This document shows positions 18,640 through 28,519 of a DNA stretch of 64,000 nt, one piece after another. The DNA is from Astrobacterium formosum (GTDB taxonomy: Bacteria; Pseudomonadota; Alphaproteobacteria; Rhizobiales; Xanthobacteraceae). The translations under genes were made by a program, and so were the position numbers. The first letter of the stretch is position 1, and every line of letters begins with the position of its first letter. The stretch spans positions 124,001 to 188,000 of the forward strand of contig JAVDCA010000007.1 of NCBI GenBank assembly GCA_030848545.1, read 5' to 3'. Below the pieces are notes generated by a model, which was not told the DNA's origin, made no database searches, and was given only the letters and a program-made list of their open reading frames with translations.

Positions 18640-19167
18640 GTGACCACCCTCCGCGTCGGGCTCATCGCTGCCGTTTTGGCGACGACCGGACCGGCGGCGG
18701 CGACAGCTTTGACGCCGTGGTCAGGCGGCCCGCGCGTGGAATTCACGCTTGAAAACATGGCTGGTGGCCGCGCCCAGCTCTCCGAATTCCGTCACCGCAT
18801 CGTGCTGCTGCATTTCTTCGCCACCTGGTGCGAGCCCTGCCGCGCCGAGATGGCATCGCTACAAAACCTCTTCGAACGTCATGCCGGTCGCCCGCTGGCG
18901 ATCGTCGCCGTCAACGTCGCCGAGGTGAAGCCGCGCGTCGAACGTTTCCTGGCCGCCAATCCGGTATCTTTTCCGGTCCTCCTCGACAGCGACCGTACGG
19001 TCGCCAGAGCGTGGCGGGTCGCGGCGTTGCCCACGACCATCATCCTCGATGCACAATCGGTTCCGGTCCTCATCGCCGAGGGGGATGTGGATTGGGGCCA
19101 TCCCGACATCGACGCCAAGATCAAGGAACTGCTTGCCAAGGAACTGCTTGCGAAGTCCGATCCCTAG
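18640..19167 (+). CDS. Exported TlpA-like thioredoxin-fold protein
   Basis: Periplasmic thiol-disulfide protein with the motif ATWCEPC (Cys64 and Cys67) and a cis-Pro loop (ALPTTIILD). Residues 1-23 from the GTG at 18640 form a plausible signal peptide ending PAAATA, giving 175 residues. No ATG exists in frame, so the start is uncertain and could lie further upstream. The C-terminus carries a 15-bp duplication that encodes KELLAKELLAK. It is 36 bp ahead of the transglutaminase gene and diverges from the formate dehydrogenase operon. A role in maturing exported redox enzymes is possible. Confidence 0.78.
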   Translation: MTTLRVGLIAAVLATTGPAAATALTPWSGGPRVEFTLENMAGGRAQLSEFRHRIVLLHFFATWCEPCRAEMASLQNLFERHAGRPLAIVAVNVAEVKPRVERFLAANPVSFPVLLDSDRTVARAWRVAALPTTIILDAQSVPVLIAEGDVDWGHPDIDAKIKELLAKELLAKSDP

Positions 19168-19203
19168 TCGACCCAGAAACAGAATACCCCCAAGGAGGAA
19201 ACG

Positions 19204-20316
19204 ATGACCACCCGACGCCAATTCCTTTCGACCATGGCTGCGTTGTCGGCTGCGAGCACCCTGCCCCAGTCCGCGTTCGCCCAGGCAAGCGCCCCTGTCT
19301 TCGCGCCGCGACCCGGCTCCTGGCGCAATTTCCAACTGGTGACCCGTCTCGAAATCGCCGCCGCGGACGGTCGCGCCCAGGCTTGGGTGCCGCTGCCGTC
19401 GCTGACCGAATCCGAGTGGATCCGCCCGGGCGGCAACGAATGGACCACCAATGCGGGATCGGCCGAGGTCCGCCGCGACGACAAGTACGGCGCCCAGTTC
19501 CTGCATGTGGAATGGGCCGCGGGCGAAAAGGCTCCGGTTGTCGAAGTCACCAGCCGTTTTGCGAGCCGGGATCGTGCGGTGGATCTGGCCAAGCCCGGAA
19601 ACGCGCCGGCGCTGAGCGAGGCGGAACGTCGGCTTTATACCGAAGGCACCGACCTCATCCCGGTCGACGGTATCGTCAAGGAGACCGCCGGCAGGATCAC
19701 CACCGGCAAGACCACGGATATCGACAAAGCCCGTGCCATCTACGAGTGGGTGGTCGACAACACCTTCCGCAATGCCGCCACTCGCGGCTGCGGCATCGGC
19801 GACATCGCCGCCATGCTCAAGACCGGCAATCTCGGCGGCAAATGCGCCGACCTCAACGCCCTTTACGTGGGCCTCGCCCGCGCCGCCGGCCTGCCCGCCC
19901 GTGACGTCTACGGCCTGCGGGTGGCGCCATCACGGTTCGGCTACAAGAGCCTCGGCGCCGGCTCGGAGATCGTCACCAAAGCTCAGCATTGCCGCGCCGA
20001 AGTGCACCTATCGGGCCATGGCTGGGTACCGGTCGATCCCGCCGACGTGCGCAAGGTCGTCCTCGAGGAGCCGCCCGGCAAGCTCGCCATCGACGACGCC
20101 AAGGTGGTCGCCGCCCGCCATGCGCTGTTCGGTGCGTGGGAGGGCAACTGGCTCGGCTATAACGCCGCCCATGATCTGACGCTGCCGGGAGCCAAGGGAC
20201 CGAAGCTCGAATTCCTGATGTATCCACAGGCCGAGACGGCGGCCGGCCGGCTCGACTGCCTCGATCCCGACACCTTCAAATACACGATCCGGGCGAAGGA
20301 ACTCACGGCAGCCTGA
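19204..20316 (+). CDS. Tat-exported transglutaminase-like domain protein
   Basis: 370 residues. A strong AAGGAGG site precedes the ATG. The N-terminus is a twin-arginine signal (TTRRQFLSTMAALSAASTL, cleavage near SAFAQA). The transglutaminase-like core lies at about residues 150-290: the nucleophile region GGKCADLNALYVGLARAAG, the histidine in CRAEVHLSGHGWVPVDP and the following Asp. Proteins of this superfamily act as peptidases or cross-linkers. Sitting between tlpA and tusA, it probably shares their transcript, but its substrate is unknown. Confidence 0.85.
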   Translation: MTTRRQFLSTMAALSAASTLPQSAFAQASAPVFAPRPGSWRNFQLVTRLEIAAADGRAQAWVPLPSLTESEWIRPGGNEWTTNAGSAEVRRDDKYGAQFLHVEWAAGEKAPVVEVTSRFASRDRAVDLAKPGNAPALSEAERRLYTEGTDLIPVDGIVKETAGRITTGKTTDIDKARAIYEWVVDNTFRNAATRGCGIGDIAAMLKTGNLGGKCADLNALYVGLARAAGLPARDVYGLRVAPSRFGYKSLGAGSEIVTKAQHCRAEVHLSGHGWVPVDPADVRKVVLEEPPGKLAIDDAKVVAARHALFGAWEGNWLGYNAAHDLTLPGAKGPKLEFLMYPQAETAAGRLDCLDPDTFKYTIRAKELTAA

Positions 20317-20446
20317 TGCCGTCCCGGACAATGACGAAAGGCGGACGTTGCCAGCCGGCAACGTCCGCGATGCTTGGCCCCTATGGTGAGGTGACCAGAG
20401 CGTGGAGCCACGATCAAACCGCATTGGCGACGATTCATCGACGGCG

Positions 20447-20683
20447 ATGGCCGTCGGCGAGGAAACCGTCGTCGATCTGCGCGGACTGCGGTGCCCATAC
20501 CCGGTCCTGCGCGCCAAGAAGGCGATGCGCACGGTGCCGGTGGGGACCGTGCTGGTGCTCGAATGCACCGACCCGCTGTCCGTCGTCGATGTTCCCCATT
20601 TCTTCAACCAGACCGGTCACGAGCTTATCGACCAGGCGAGCGACGGCACGCTGCACGTCTTCCGCATCCGCAGGACGAAATGA
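20447..20683 (+). CDS. TusA family sulfurtransferase-like protein
   Basis: A 78-residue TusA-family protein that carries persulfide, or here perhaps selenide, on a cysteine. The signature is LRGLRCPYPVLRAKKAM, a CPxP motif at the start of the first helix, with the fold ending VFRIRR. The start is taken as ATG at 20447; GTG at 20402 is possible. It lies 28 bp before a cysteine desulfurase and just upstream of selD, so selenium mobilisation for selenophosphate is the most likely use. Confidence 0.83.
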   Translation: MAVGEETVVDLRGLRCPYPVLRAKKAMRTVPVGTVLVLECTDPLSVVDVPHFFNQTGHELIDQASDGTLHVFRIRRTK

Positions 20684-20711
20684 TACCGGGCCTTTGCGCA
20701 AGGTGCTGTGA

Positions 20712-21878
20712 ATGAAGCCGATCTATCTCGACCACAACGCCACTACCCCGGTCGATCCCGCCGTGCTCGATGCCATGCTGCCGTTCCTGCGCGAGGAGTT
20801 CGGCAATCCGTCCTCGGCCCACGTCCTCGGCCGGCGCGCGCGCAATGCGGTCGAACAGGCGCGAGCCGAGGTGGCGGCGCTGATCGGCGCCCGTACCGAC
20901 GAGATCGTCTTCACGGGCGGCGGCACCGAGGCGAGCAACATGGCGATCCGCGGCAGCCTTGCCGGAGGTCGCGGCGGGATCGTCACCTCGGCGATCGAAC
21001 ATCCGGCGACGGAGGAATGCTGCAGCCGACTCGAACGCGAGGGGCACGCGGTTCGCCGCGTGTCGCCGGATCCGCATGGCCGTCTCGATGCGCAGGCCGT
21101 CGTCGACGCCATCGACGACGGTGTTGCGCTGGTCACGCTCATCCATGCCCAGAACGAGATCGGCACGCTGCAGCCGATCGCCGAGATCGCTCCGGCCGCC
21201 CACGACCACGGCGCCCTCGTCCACGCCGATGCCGCCCAGTCGCTCGGCAAGGTGCCGGTCCATGTCGACGCGCTCGGGGTCGATCTCCTGTCCATCGCCG
21301 GCCATAAGCTGTATGCGCCCAAAGGGGTCGGCGCTTTGTTCGTCCGGCGCGGGGTCGAGCTTCAACCGATCGTGGTCGGTGCCTCTCAGGAGCACGGGCT
21401 GCGGCCGGGCACGGAGAATGTCGCCTTCATCGTCGGTCTCGGCACCGCCTGCCGTATCGCCGCCGAACGGCTGGTGATCGATCGAGCGCGCATCAGTGAA
21501 TGCACCGCCGACCTTGCCGCCCGGCTCGCGCGCGCGGTGCCCGGTTTGATCGTCGTCGGTGAGGAGGTGGAGCGGCTGCCGAATACGCTCAACGTCCTGT
21601 TCCCGTCGGTCTCCGGCCGTCGGCTCCTGGAACGCTGCCCGCAGGTCCTGGCCTCGACCGGGTCGGCTTGCCATGCCGATCGTGAGGACCCCTCCGCCAT
21701 CCTGACAGCCCTCGGCATCGACGCCGAAGCCGCACTCGGCGCCGTGCGCCTGTCGCTCGGCCGCTCCACCACGGCAGCCGATATCGAACAAGCGGTCGTG
21801 CATCTCACAGAGGCCTGGCATTCCCTTCGATTTGCCGAACCCGCCGTCGCCCATACGACTTCGGAGTCCCTCCCATGA
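20712..21878 (+). CDS. Cysteine desulfurase (NifS/IscS-type)
   Basis: PLP enzyme of 388 residues that takes sulfur or selenium from cysteine or selenocysteine. The marks are [30 protein letters not shown], the PLP lysine in [17 protein letters not shown], and the catalytic cysteine loop [14 protein letters not shown]. The selD start overlaps its stop (ATGA) and tusA precedes it. This fixed order TusA-desulfurase-SelD suggests a dedicated selenium donor rather than the housekeeping Fe-S enzyme, as no iscU, iscA or suf genes are near. Confidence 0.93.
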   Translation: MKPIYLDHNATTPVDPAVLDAMLPFLREEFGNPSSAHVLGRRARNAVEQARAEVAALIGARTDEIVFTGGGTEASNMAIRGSLAGGRGGIVTSAIEHPATEECCSRLEREGHAVRRVSPDPHGRLDAQAVVDAIDDGVALVTLIHAQNEIGTLQPIAEIAPAAHDHGALVHADAAQSLGKVPVHVDALGVDLLSIAGHKLYAPKGVGALFVRRGVELQPIVVGASQEHGLRPGTENVAFIVGLGTACRIAAERLVIDRARISECTADLAARLARAVPGLIVVGEEVERLPNTLNVLFPSVSGRRLLERCPQVLASTGSACHADREDPSAILTALGIDAEAALGAVRLSLGRSTTAADIEQAVVHLTEAWHSLRFAEPAVAHTTSESLP

Positions 21879-22927
21879 ACATCCATCAACCCGTTCGTCT
21901 CACCAGCCTCGCCCACGGCGGCGGTTGCGGCTGCAAGCTCGCACCTTCCGTCCTGCAGCAACTGCTGGCCGGGCAGGCGAACAACATGCCATTCAAGGAG
22001 CTTCTGGTCGGGACCGAGACCGGCGACGACGCCGCCGTATGGCAACTCGACGAGAATACCTGCGTGATCGCCACCACCGATTTCTTCATGCCCATGGTTG
22101 ACGATCCGTTCGACTTCGGCCGCATTGCGGCGACCAATGCGATCTCGGACGTCTACGCCATGGGCGGACGCCCCATCATGGCGCTGGCGATCCTCGGCAT
22201 GCCCATCGACAAGATGCCGGCCGAAATGGTGCGCGAGATTCTGCGCGGCGGCGCCGCCGTGTGCGCCGACGCCGGCATTCCGGTGGCCGGCGGCCATTCG
22301 ATCGACTCGCCGGAGCCCATTTACGGCCTCGCCGTCATCGGCACCTGCCGGCCCGAACAGGTGCGCCGCAACAGCGGCGCTCGCGCCGGTGACACGCTCA
22401 TCCTGACCAAGGCACTGGGGGTCGGCATCTATTCTTCGGCGATCAAGAAAGGAATGTTGCCCGACGACGGCTATGCCGAGATGATCGCTTCGACCACGCT
22501 GCTCAATCGCATCGGTGCCGAACTCGCCCGCGATCCGGACGTGCACGCCATTACCGACGTCACCGGCTTCGGCGTGCTCGGTCACGGCCTCGAAATGGCT
22601 CGCGGCTCGGGTGTCGGATTGACGGTCTCGCTCGCCCATATCGCCCTTCTCGCCCACGCGGACAGGCTGGCGCAGGCGGGGTGCATCACCGGTGCTTCGC
22701 ATCGCAACTGGGCAAGCTACGGCGGTGAGGTCGACCTGCCGGCCGATCTGCCGGACTGGCGGCGCCATCTACTCACCGATCCGCAGACTTCGGGCGGCCT
22801 CCTCGTCGCCTGCGCAGCCGAACGCGCCGACGCGATCCTGCTGTCGATCCGCGACGCCGGCAATCCCCACGCACGCCGCATCGGTGCCGCCGAATCCGGA
22901 CCGGCGCGGATCCGGGTCAGGGCTTGA
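21875..22927 (+). CDS. selD: Selenophosphate synthase SelD
   Basis: Makes selenophosphate from selenide and ATP, the donor for SelA. It has 350 residues with catalytic Cys18 and Lys21 in [11 protein letters not shown], so this is a cysteine, not a selenocysteine, form. ATP-binding stretches [10 protein letters not shown] and [19 protein letters not shown] are intact, and the C-terminal [12 protein letters not shown] is typical. Last gene of the plus-strand group, coupled to the desulfurase by a 4-bp overlap. Confidence 0.97.
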   Translation: MNIHQPVRLTSLAHGGGCGCKLAPSVLQQLLAGQANNMPFKELLVGTETGDDAAVWQLDENTCVIATTDFFMPMVDDPFDFGRIAATNAISDVYAMGGRPIMALAILGMPIDKMPAEMVREILRGGAAVCADAGIPVAGGHSIDSPEPIYGLAVIGTCRPEQVRRNSGARAGDTLILTKALGVGIYSSAIKKGMLPDDGYAEMIASTTLLNRIGAELARDPDVHAITDVTGFGVLGHGLEMARGSGVGLTVSLAHIALLAHADRLAQAGCITGASHRNWASYGGEVDLPADLPDWRRHLLTDPQTSGGLLVACAAERADAILLSIRDAGNPHARRIGAAESGPARIRVRA

Positions 22928-22943
22928 GCCCTCAATCCTTCAC

Positions 22944-22978
22944 AAACGAAAACCCTCCGGCGGGTGACCGCCGGGGGG
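22944..22978 (-). terminator. Rho-independent terminator downstream of the porin gene
   Basis: An 11-bp stem (CCCTCCGGCGG with CCGCCGGGGGG, GTGA loop). On the minus strand it is followed by TTTTCGTTT, so it stops transcripts from the porin side; it could also slow transcripts leaving selD. Confidence 0.75.
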
Positions 22979-23022
22979 CTCGGAGTTCTTAGGGTTTGGA
23001 GTTCTAGGCTCGGATCAGACGA

Positions 23023-24375
23023 TCAGGGCCAGAAGTTCCGCTGCACGCGGATCATGCCCGAGAACACGTCCTGGTCCGCGACCGTGTAGGTGGTCGCCGG
23101 CTTGCCGACATTGGTCATCGTCGTACCGGTGAGCTGCATGGTCGAGCCACCCGCGTCAGTCTCGAACTTGGTGTAGAGCAGTTCGAGGCCGACATCGAGG
23201 TTCCGCACCGGGTTCCACACGGTCCGGGTACCGACCTGGTACATGTTCCAGTCCGGATTGCAGCCGGCCTGCACGGCACCGGCCGGCGACAGGAACGGCG
23301 ACGAAGCGCAGATCAGGCCGGACGCAGTGTCGTTGAAGTCGACGCTCACATAGGAACCGAACACCGACGAACGCAGTGTCGGGGTCCAGTAGTGCTCGAG
23401 ACCGGCGTTGACGCCGAAGATCTTCGTCAGCTGAAGGTCGGAGCCGGCAGCGCCGTAGACGCCATCGACGAGCATGCCCGAGAAGACTTCGGTTCCGTGA
23501 TAGACGCCGAGGTTCGACTTGCCGTTGGAGTTGCCGAAGACGTAAGCGGTTGCGCCTTCGCTATAGCCCGCCTGTACCGTGAAGGCGTCGCCCGCGGCCC
23601 ACGGCAGCTTGAACTGCAACGCGCCCTGGACGGCGAAGCCCCACTTATCCTCGGGATAGCCATTCCCTTCCAGATAGGTCAGCGGTGCGCCGGCTCCGTA
23701 GTAGGTTGCCCGCACTTGCTGCAGGGCGGCCGACAACTGCGCCGTGCCCCAAGCCTGATCGACGCGCAGGTTGCCGACGATGTCCGGCACCTGCTGTCCA
23801 CCGTACCGGCTCGTAAGCGCGAGACCGGGGCGATAGTCGGTGTCGAGGTTCGAATAGATGCCGGCGCGGCGCATCACGGCGTCTTCGATTGAAATCGTGC
23901 CGGTGAAGCCATTGCCGAACTGCGCCGTATAGGCGGCGACGTTGGTGCCGTTGCCGGTATCCGAAGCGCCGGCCAGGGTGGTGTAGGAGGCAAAGCCACC
24001 GGAGAACGCGTCGTAGAACGACAGCGTCTTGCCGAAGGTGAACCCGCCCAGCTGGATGAAGGCGCGATCATAGTAGATCTGACCGTCGATCGAGGTGCCG
24101 TTGACAGTCGAGTACTGCATACCGGCGCGGATGTAGGAGCGCAGGGTGCCGTACTCGGTCTGGGTGCGGGCGTCGAGCGTCATGTTCCAGCGCACGCGCG
24201 TCTGGAAGTCGTGCGAGTAACGGTTGTTGGCGGCATTGCCGCCATCCCAGTACTGGCCGTGGCTGCCGCCGGCGTTGGCCGCATAGTCCGCCCGTACGAA
24301 GCCGCCGATCTTCAGACAGGTGTCGGTGCCAGGGATGTAATAGAAGCCAGCGCCGTAGAGCGCACAGACCTTCAC
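23023..24375 (-). CDS. Porin of the alphaproteobacterial Omp2/rhizobial type, signal peptide missing
   Basis: Outer-membrane beta-barrel with the family start VKVCALYGAGFYYIPGTDT and the closing motif VQRNFWP; 450 residues from a GTG at 24375. The frame also stays open upstream over a stretch reading AADFPARARLFEY, which looks like the mature N-terminus of such porins, but it meets an in-frame TAA near 24432 and no signal peptide exists in any frame. The gene therefore seems cut almost at the signal cleavage site. Either it is a pseudogene, or a rearrangement or sequence error lies at about 24400-24430. A terminator follows. Confidence 0.8.
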   Translation of the reverse strand: MKVCALYGAGFYYIPGTDTCLKIGGFVRADYAANAGGSHGQYWDGGNAANNRYSHDFQTRVRWNMTLDARTQTEYGTLRSYIRAGMQYSTVNGTSIDGQIYYDRAFIQLGGFTFGKTLSFYDAFSGGFASYTTLAGASDTGNGTNVAAYTAQFGNGFTGTISIEDAVMRRAGIYSNLDTDYRPGLALTSRYGGQQVPDIVGNLRVDQAWGTAQLSAALQQVRATYYGAGAPLTYLEGNGYPEDKWGFAVQGALQFKLPWAAGDAFTVQAGYSEGATAYVFGNSNGKSNLGVYHGTEVFSGMLVDGVYGAAGSDLQLTKIFGVNAGLEHYWTPTLRSSVFGSYVSVDFNDTASGLICASSPFLSPAGAVQAGCNPDWNMYQVGTRTVWNPVRNLDVGLELLYTKFETDAGGSTMQLTGTTMTNVGKPATTYTVADQDVFSGMIRVQRNFWP

Positions 24376-24747
24376 GTACTCGAAAAGTCTGGCCCGAGCC
24401 GGAAAGTCGGCCGCTGGAGAGTCAATCCCTTACCGGCAGCGCTGCTCGACCCGGCAGGCGCAGCGGTTTCGCACTGCAAGGCGGGCGCCGGGACGCCACC
24501 CGTCCGTCACCCCTGGCAGTCACGCCCTCGAGGGCTGGCAGACGGGCCGAAAACGGCACGCCGGGCGTCGGCATGGGCTGGGTTCGCCCTTTGGGGCGCA
24601 CGTCGCCGCCCCTGCGGCCGCCCATCCCCGCACCGCGACCAGCCCCGCCGCCGCCCCGTTCCCGCCCCACAAAGCTCGACTTCCGCCGCCAGTTTCGCGA
24701 CCATGCGGCCGCCGGCTCGACCGCTCGAATCAAGATGAGGATCACGG
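24376..24747. other. Intergenic region between porin and DUF2147 gene
   Basis: 372 bp without a recognisable gene. It should contain the porin promoter and signal-peptide codons but neither is found. Part of the stretch is extremely C/G-rich. Confidence 0.5.
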
Positions 24748-25215
24748 ATGATCGAACATCGATGCGCATGCGCCGTCCTCGCCGCCGCCTTCTTAGGGCT
24801 GGCGGGCGGCACGGCCATCGCCGATCCCAGCGGCCGATGGCTGGTGGCCGACCGCTCGGCGGTGATGAAGATCGAGGCTTGTACCGACGGCTACTACGCG
24901 AGCATCGATTGGGAGCGGGTGCCGGGGATCGACGCCAAGAATCCGGACAAGGCCAAACGCGGCCGTCCACTCTCCGGCATCTCGATTCTCCTGGGCATGA
25001 AGCCGACGGGCACGAACGAGTGGGAAGGGCGCGTCTACAATCCCAAGGACGGCAACACCTACCCGGCGCAGATGAGCGAGCCGCGTCCCGATCAGGTCCG
25101 GATCGAAGGCTGCGTCCTCGGTGGCATGATCTGCGACGGCGAAACCTGGACGCGGGTGCCGACAGCAACGACCGGAGCGGCTCCCGTCGACGACAAGAGC
25201 TACTGCCCTAAGTAG
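24748..25215 (+). CDS. DUF2147 family exported protein
   Basis: A 155-residue protein with a signal peptide (AAAFLGLAGGTAIA, cleavage near residue 25) and the DUF2147 pattern: GRWLVADRSAVMKIEAC, a NPDKAKRGRPLSGISILLG core, and GRVYNPKDGNTYPAQM. The family is a lipocalin-like periplasmic fold of unknown role. Three cysteines near the C-terminus may form disulfides. It stands alone in a short plus-strand unit. Confidence 0.85.
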   Translation: MIEHRCACAVLAAAFLGLAGGTAIADPSGRWLVADRSAVMKIEACTDGYYASIDWERVPGIDAKNPDKAKRGRPLSGISILLGMKPTGTNEWEGRVYNPKDGNTYPAQMSEPRPDQVRIEGCVLGGMICDGETWTRVPTATTGAAPVDDKSYCPK

Positions 25216-25436
25216 GACGGAGCCGCGTCAGGAGCTTTGCGCGAGACTACCTCGAAATAATCATGCTCCGGGCGCGGCGCGGCATGAGCTCTTGCGAATG
25301 ACGCGGCGCAGAACCGGGGCCTTGCGCTGGCTCTGGTCGGGGGCAAGCGCCGGGGCACGAGCGAAACTGATCTGCGAAGGGCAATGAGGCCACAGGGGCC
25401 ACGCGACACGCCGAGCTGCCTCGCCCGCACTCGGGG

Positions 25437-28043
25437 CTAGGCTTGGCTTTCGTCCTTCACGCGCGGCGGCCCCATGAGGGCCGGTTGGAACAGGACGGCC
25501 GCCAGCATGGTGGTGCACAGCGAGAGCGCCAACAGCTCGCCCATGCTCGACGTGCCGGGATGGCTGGAGAACCACAGGCTGCCGAACGCCGTCGCGGTGG
25601 TGAGCGCGCTATAGACGACGGCGCGGGTGAGGCTCGATTGCAGGAGATCGGTCTGCCCTGCCCGCCACGCCATCACATAATAGATCTTGAAGGCCACGCC
25701 GACGCCCAGGAGCAGCGGCAGCGCGATGATGTTGGCGAAATTCATCGGAAAATCGATGAGCACGCAGATCTCCAGCGTCAGCACGCCGGCGAGCAGCAAC
25801 GGCACCAGCGTGAGGAGCACGTCGCCGAACCGGCGCAGCACGATCCACAACAGCAGCGTGATGGACGCCAATGCCCACATGCCGGCATGCAGGAAGGCGC
25901 GCACGACGGTGTCGCCGGACTCCAGAATGCCGACGGCTTCGCCGACCGCCTCGGGCTCGGCGGCGAGCACCGCCTCGGCGAAATGGCGGATGGTATCGTT
26001 TTGGCTGGTGTCTCCCTTCGGCGCCACTTCGACGCGGGCGCGGCCGTCCGGCGCGACCCAGTTGCCGGCCAGTTCCGCCGGCAGCGTCTCGCGCGACACC
26101 GCCTCGGCGGACAGCGCGTTCGAAAGCCCGGCGAGGCTCACCACGAGCGGCGGCACCATGGCGTCGGCGACGGCGGCGCGCTTGTCGGGAGTGGCGTCGG
26201 CGAGCTTGACGAGATCGGCGGAGAGGCGGCGGGCGGTGTCCGAACCCTTGCCGGGCCCGGCGCGGTCGGCGGCGATCTTGAGATTGGTGGCGCCATTCCG
26301 GAGCGCGGTGACGACCTCGGCATCGCTCGGCGCCGGTCGCTTCGAGGCCGGCTTCAATTGCGCCTGCAGGGCCTTGGCGGTCTTCTGGATGATCGCCAGC
26401 TTGGCGTCCTGATCCTCGGGCACGAAACTGTCCAAAGTCATGACGCGGGCGACCTGCGGAAGGGCCGAGAGCTTCTTGGCCTTCTCCGCCGCCGCGTCCA
26501 CCGACGGCGCCAGGACTTCGGCAGTGTGAACGCTCATCTGCGGGTCCTTGGCGAGATCCAGATAAGTGGCGATGGACTCCACCGTGGGGCTGCGCAGATT
26601 CATGGGATTGAAGTCGAAGCGCAGATGCATCAAGAGCGGCAGGCCGCCGATCGCGACCAACAGCGTCACCGCGATCACCGGGATACGGTAGCGCTCGAAG
26701 AAGCGGTCGAGGGGCGCCATGAACGAAAAGCCGAGCGCTTCCGGCTCGCCGGGCGGATTGAACAGCTTGATGAGTGCCGGCAGGAGCGTGATGGACGACA
26801 GGAAGGCGATGCTCATGCCGCAGCCGGCGATGAGGCCGAGCTCGGAAATGCCGCGGTATTCGGTGGGCAGGAACGAGAAGAACGCCGCCGTCGTCGCCGC
26901 CGCCGCCAGAGTGAGCTGGGCGCCGACCGACTTGCCGGCCCGGATCAGCGCTTCGCGCAGGTCCGAACACTCATAGCGTTCGGCGCGGTAGCGTACGCTG
27001 TACTGGATGCCGAAATCGACCCCGAGCCCGACGAACAGGACCGCGAAGGCGATGGAGATGAGGTTGAGGGCTCCGACCATGTAGAGGCCGAGTGCCGCCG
27101 TCGTGACGAGGCCGACGATGAGATTGAGGAAGACCGCGAGGATGATCTTGCCGGACCGCAGCGCCAGAAACAGGATACCGAGCACCACCGCGATGGTGAT
27201 TGTGGCGTTGAGCTCGGCATTTTCCTTGAGCGAGCCGAATTCGTCGTCGGCGATCGGTACCGGGCCGGTCAGGCGGACGGTGGCGCCGTATTTCTGTTCG
27301 AGCCCGAGATCGGCGGCCGCCTTGCGGATGGCCGTGCTTGCCTTCTCGCCAGGCTCGAGGGCATTGTAGTCGAGCACCGGCCGGATGGTCAGAACCTGGC
27401 GCAGTTCCGAGTCGGTCGCCGGACGCGCGTTCACAAGTTCGTACCAGGAAAAGACGCCGCGCCGCCCGGCGAGGACGTTCTCGACCGTGTCGGCCGCCAT
27501 GGTCAGGGGCCGTTCCATGCCGTCGAGGGTGATCTCGCCCGAGCGCACGCCCATGAGGCCGAACGTCATCGCCTGCACGAGGCCGCGCAGGCTCGGATCC
27601 GCCGACAGGGCGCCGAGCAGCGGACCGGCGCGGGTGAGCGGGGTTAGATTCTGCGCCAGTTCCTCGGTCGACATGAACAAGAGGCGATGGCGGGCGAAGA
27701 ATTCGCCACCGCCGGCGCTTTCCTGGACCGAGCGAAACAGGTCGGTCTGCGGCACCAGCTTGGCGGCGAGTTCCTTGCTGGCCATACTGGCGAGCTCGGG
27801 CGATGGCGCCGTCACGACGGCGACGATCAGTTCCATTCCCTGTGGAAAGGCCTTTTCGAAGGCCAGTTCCCGTTGCCGCCACGGCAGATCGTTCGAGATC
27901 AGGTTCTGGATGTCGGTGTTGATGGCGAAATGCTTGGCCGCATACTGCCCGCAAACGGCAGTCACCGCGACCGAGGCGGCGATGATGATCCAAACGTGAC
28001 GGGTGCAGACACCGACAAGTCGCGCGATCAGAGAACTCAGCAT
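25437..28043 (-). CDS. hpnN: Hopanoid transporter HpnN (RND/MMPL superfamily)
   Basis: 868-residue RND-type inner-membrane protein. HpnN moves hopanoids to the outer membrane in Rhodopseudomonas and Burkholderia. The layout fits: one N-terminal helix, a large periplasmic loop (about residues 40-260), a block of helices (TIAVVLGILFLALRSGKIIL), a second loop and a second block ending near residue 860. The segment GLGVDFGIQYSVRYRAER is typical of MMPL-type RND proteins. It diverges from ispH and adjoins the hpn genes, which supports the call over a generic MMPL exporter. Confidence 0.88.
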   Translation of the reverse strand: MLSSLIARLVGVCTRHVWIIIAASVAVTAVCGQYAAKHFAINTDIQNLISNDLPWRQRELAFEKAFPQGMELIVAVVTAPSPELASMASKELAAKLVPQTDLFRSVQESAGGGEFFARHRLLFMSTEELAQNLTPLTRAGPLLGALSADPSLRGLVQAMTFGLMGVRSGEITLDGMERPLTMAADTVENVLAGRRGVFSWYELVNARPATDSELRQVLTIRPVLDYNALEPGEKASTAIRKAAADLGLEQKYGATVRLTGPVPIADDEFGSLKENAELNATITIAVVLGILFLALRSGKIILAVFLNLIVGLVTTAALGLYMVGALNLISIAFAVLFVGLGVDFGIQYSVRYRAERYECSDLREALIRAGKSVGAQLTLAAAATTAAFFSFLPTEYRGISELGLIAGCGMSIAFLSSITLLPALIKLFNPPGEPEALGFSFMAPLDRFFERYRIPVIAVTLLVAIGGLPLLMHLRFDFNPMNLRSPTVESIATYLDLAKDPQMSVHTAEVLAPSVDAAAEKAKKLSALPQVARVMTLDSFVPEDQDAKLAIIQKTAKALQAQLKPASKRPAPSDAEVVTALRNGATNLKIAADRAGPGKGSDTARRLSADLVKLADATPDKRAAVADAMVPPLVVSLAGLSNALSAEAVSRETLPAELAGNWVAPDGRARVEVAPKGDTSQNDTIRHFAEAVLAAEPEAVGEAVGILESGDTVVRAFLHAGMWALASITLLLWIVLRRFGDVLLTLVPLLLAGVLTLEICVLIDFPMNFANIIALPLLLGVGVAFKIYYVMAWRAGQTDLLQSSLTRAVVYSALTTATAFGSLWFSSHPGTSSMGELLALSLCTTMLAAVLFQPALMGPPRVKDESQA

Positions 28044-28519
28044 TGCGGGCGGTTATCCTTGGAACCCGGTCGGGTGCAATGCCGGTCGGGTGCAATGGGT
28101 GGAAACTATCGAAAGGCCTGTGGACAGCTAGTCCATGGCGCCCTCTTAGGCAAATCCGTTGGACGCCGGCGCCACCAAACAGAGGCATCCCGAGCCCGGA
28201 AACATGTCCCTATCATGACTGGTCGCCAGCGCCTGTCAGAGCCCGGGCCCATCAGCCGAGTCAACGGGCGAAGATGCGACCGGTTGCCACCTCCAATGGG
28301 TGGACCGGAACCCATCGGGAGCGCCAGAGAGGTGCTATGCTGGTGAATTTAAACGGTTTCAATGCCCCGCGGGGCGTGTTAGCTTCATCCTCGGGCATCG
28401 GGCTCGCAGAGGTTCGAAGCCCTTTTTGTTATGGCCGGCCGGCCCCACAGCCGGTGTCGGTCGAACCCGTTCCTGGAAACCCCGTTCCGCAACGATCTGC
28501 TCATCCCTACGTATACTGA
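28044..28519. other. Divergent intergenic region hpnN / ispH
   Basis: 476 bp without a supported gene. It starts with a 16-bp direct repeat (CCGGTCGGGTGCAAT at 28066 and 28082), just upstream of hpnN. It should carry both divergent promoters; none stands out clearly. Confidence 0.5.

Noticed and set aside
21875..22927. SelD as a possible selenoprotein
   Set aside because: The catalytic position is a cysteine codon (Cys18) and there is no in-frame TGA.
28390..28420. GAGGTTCGAAGCC, resembling a tRNA T-loop
   Set aside because: No acceptor, D or anticodon arms can be folded around it.
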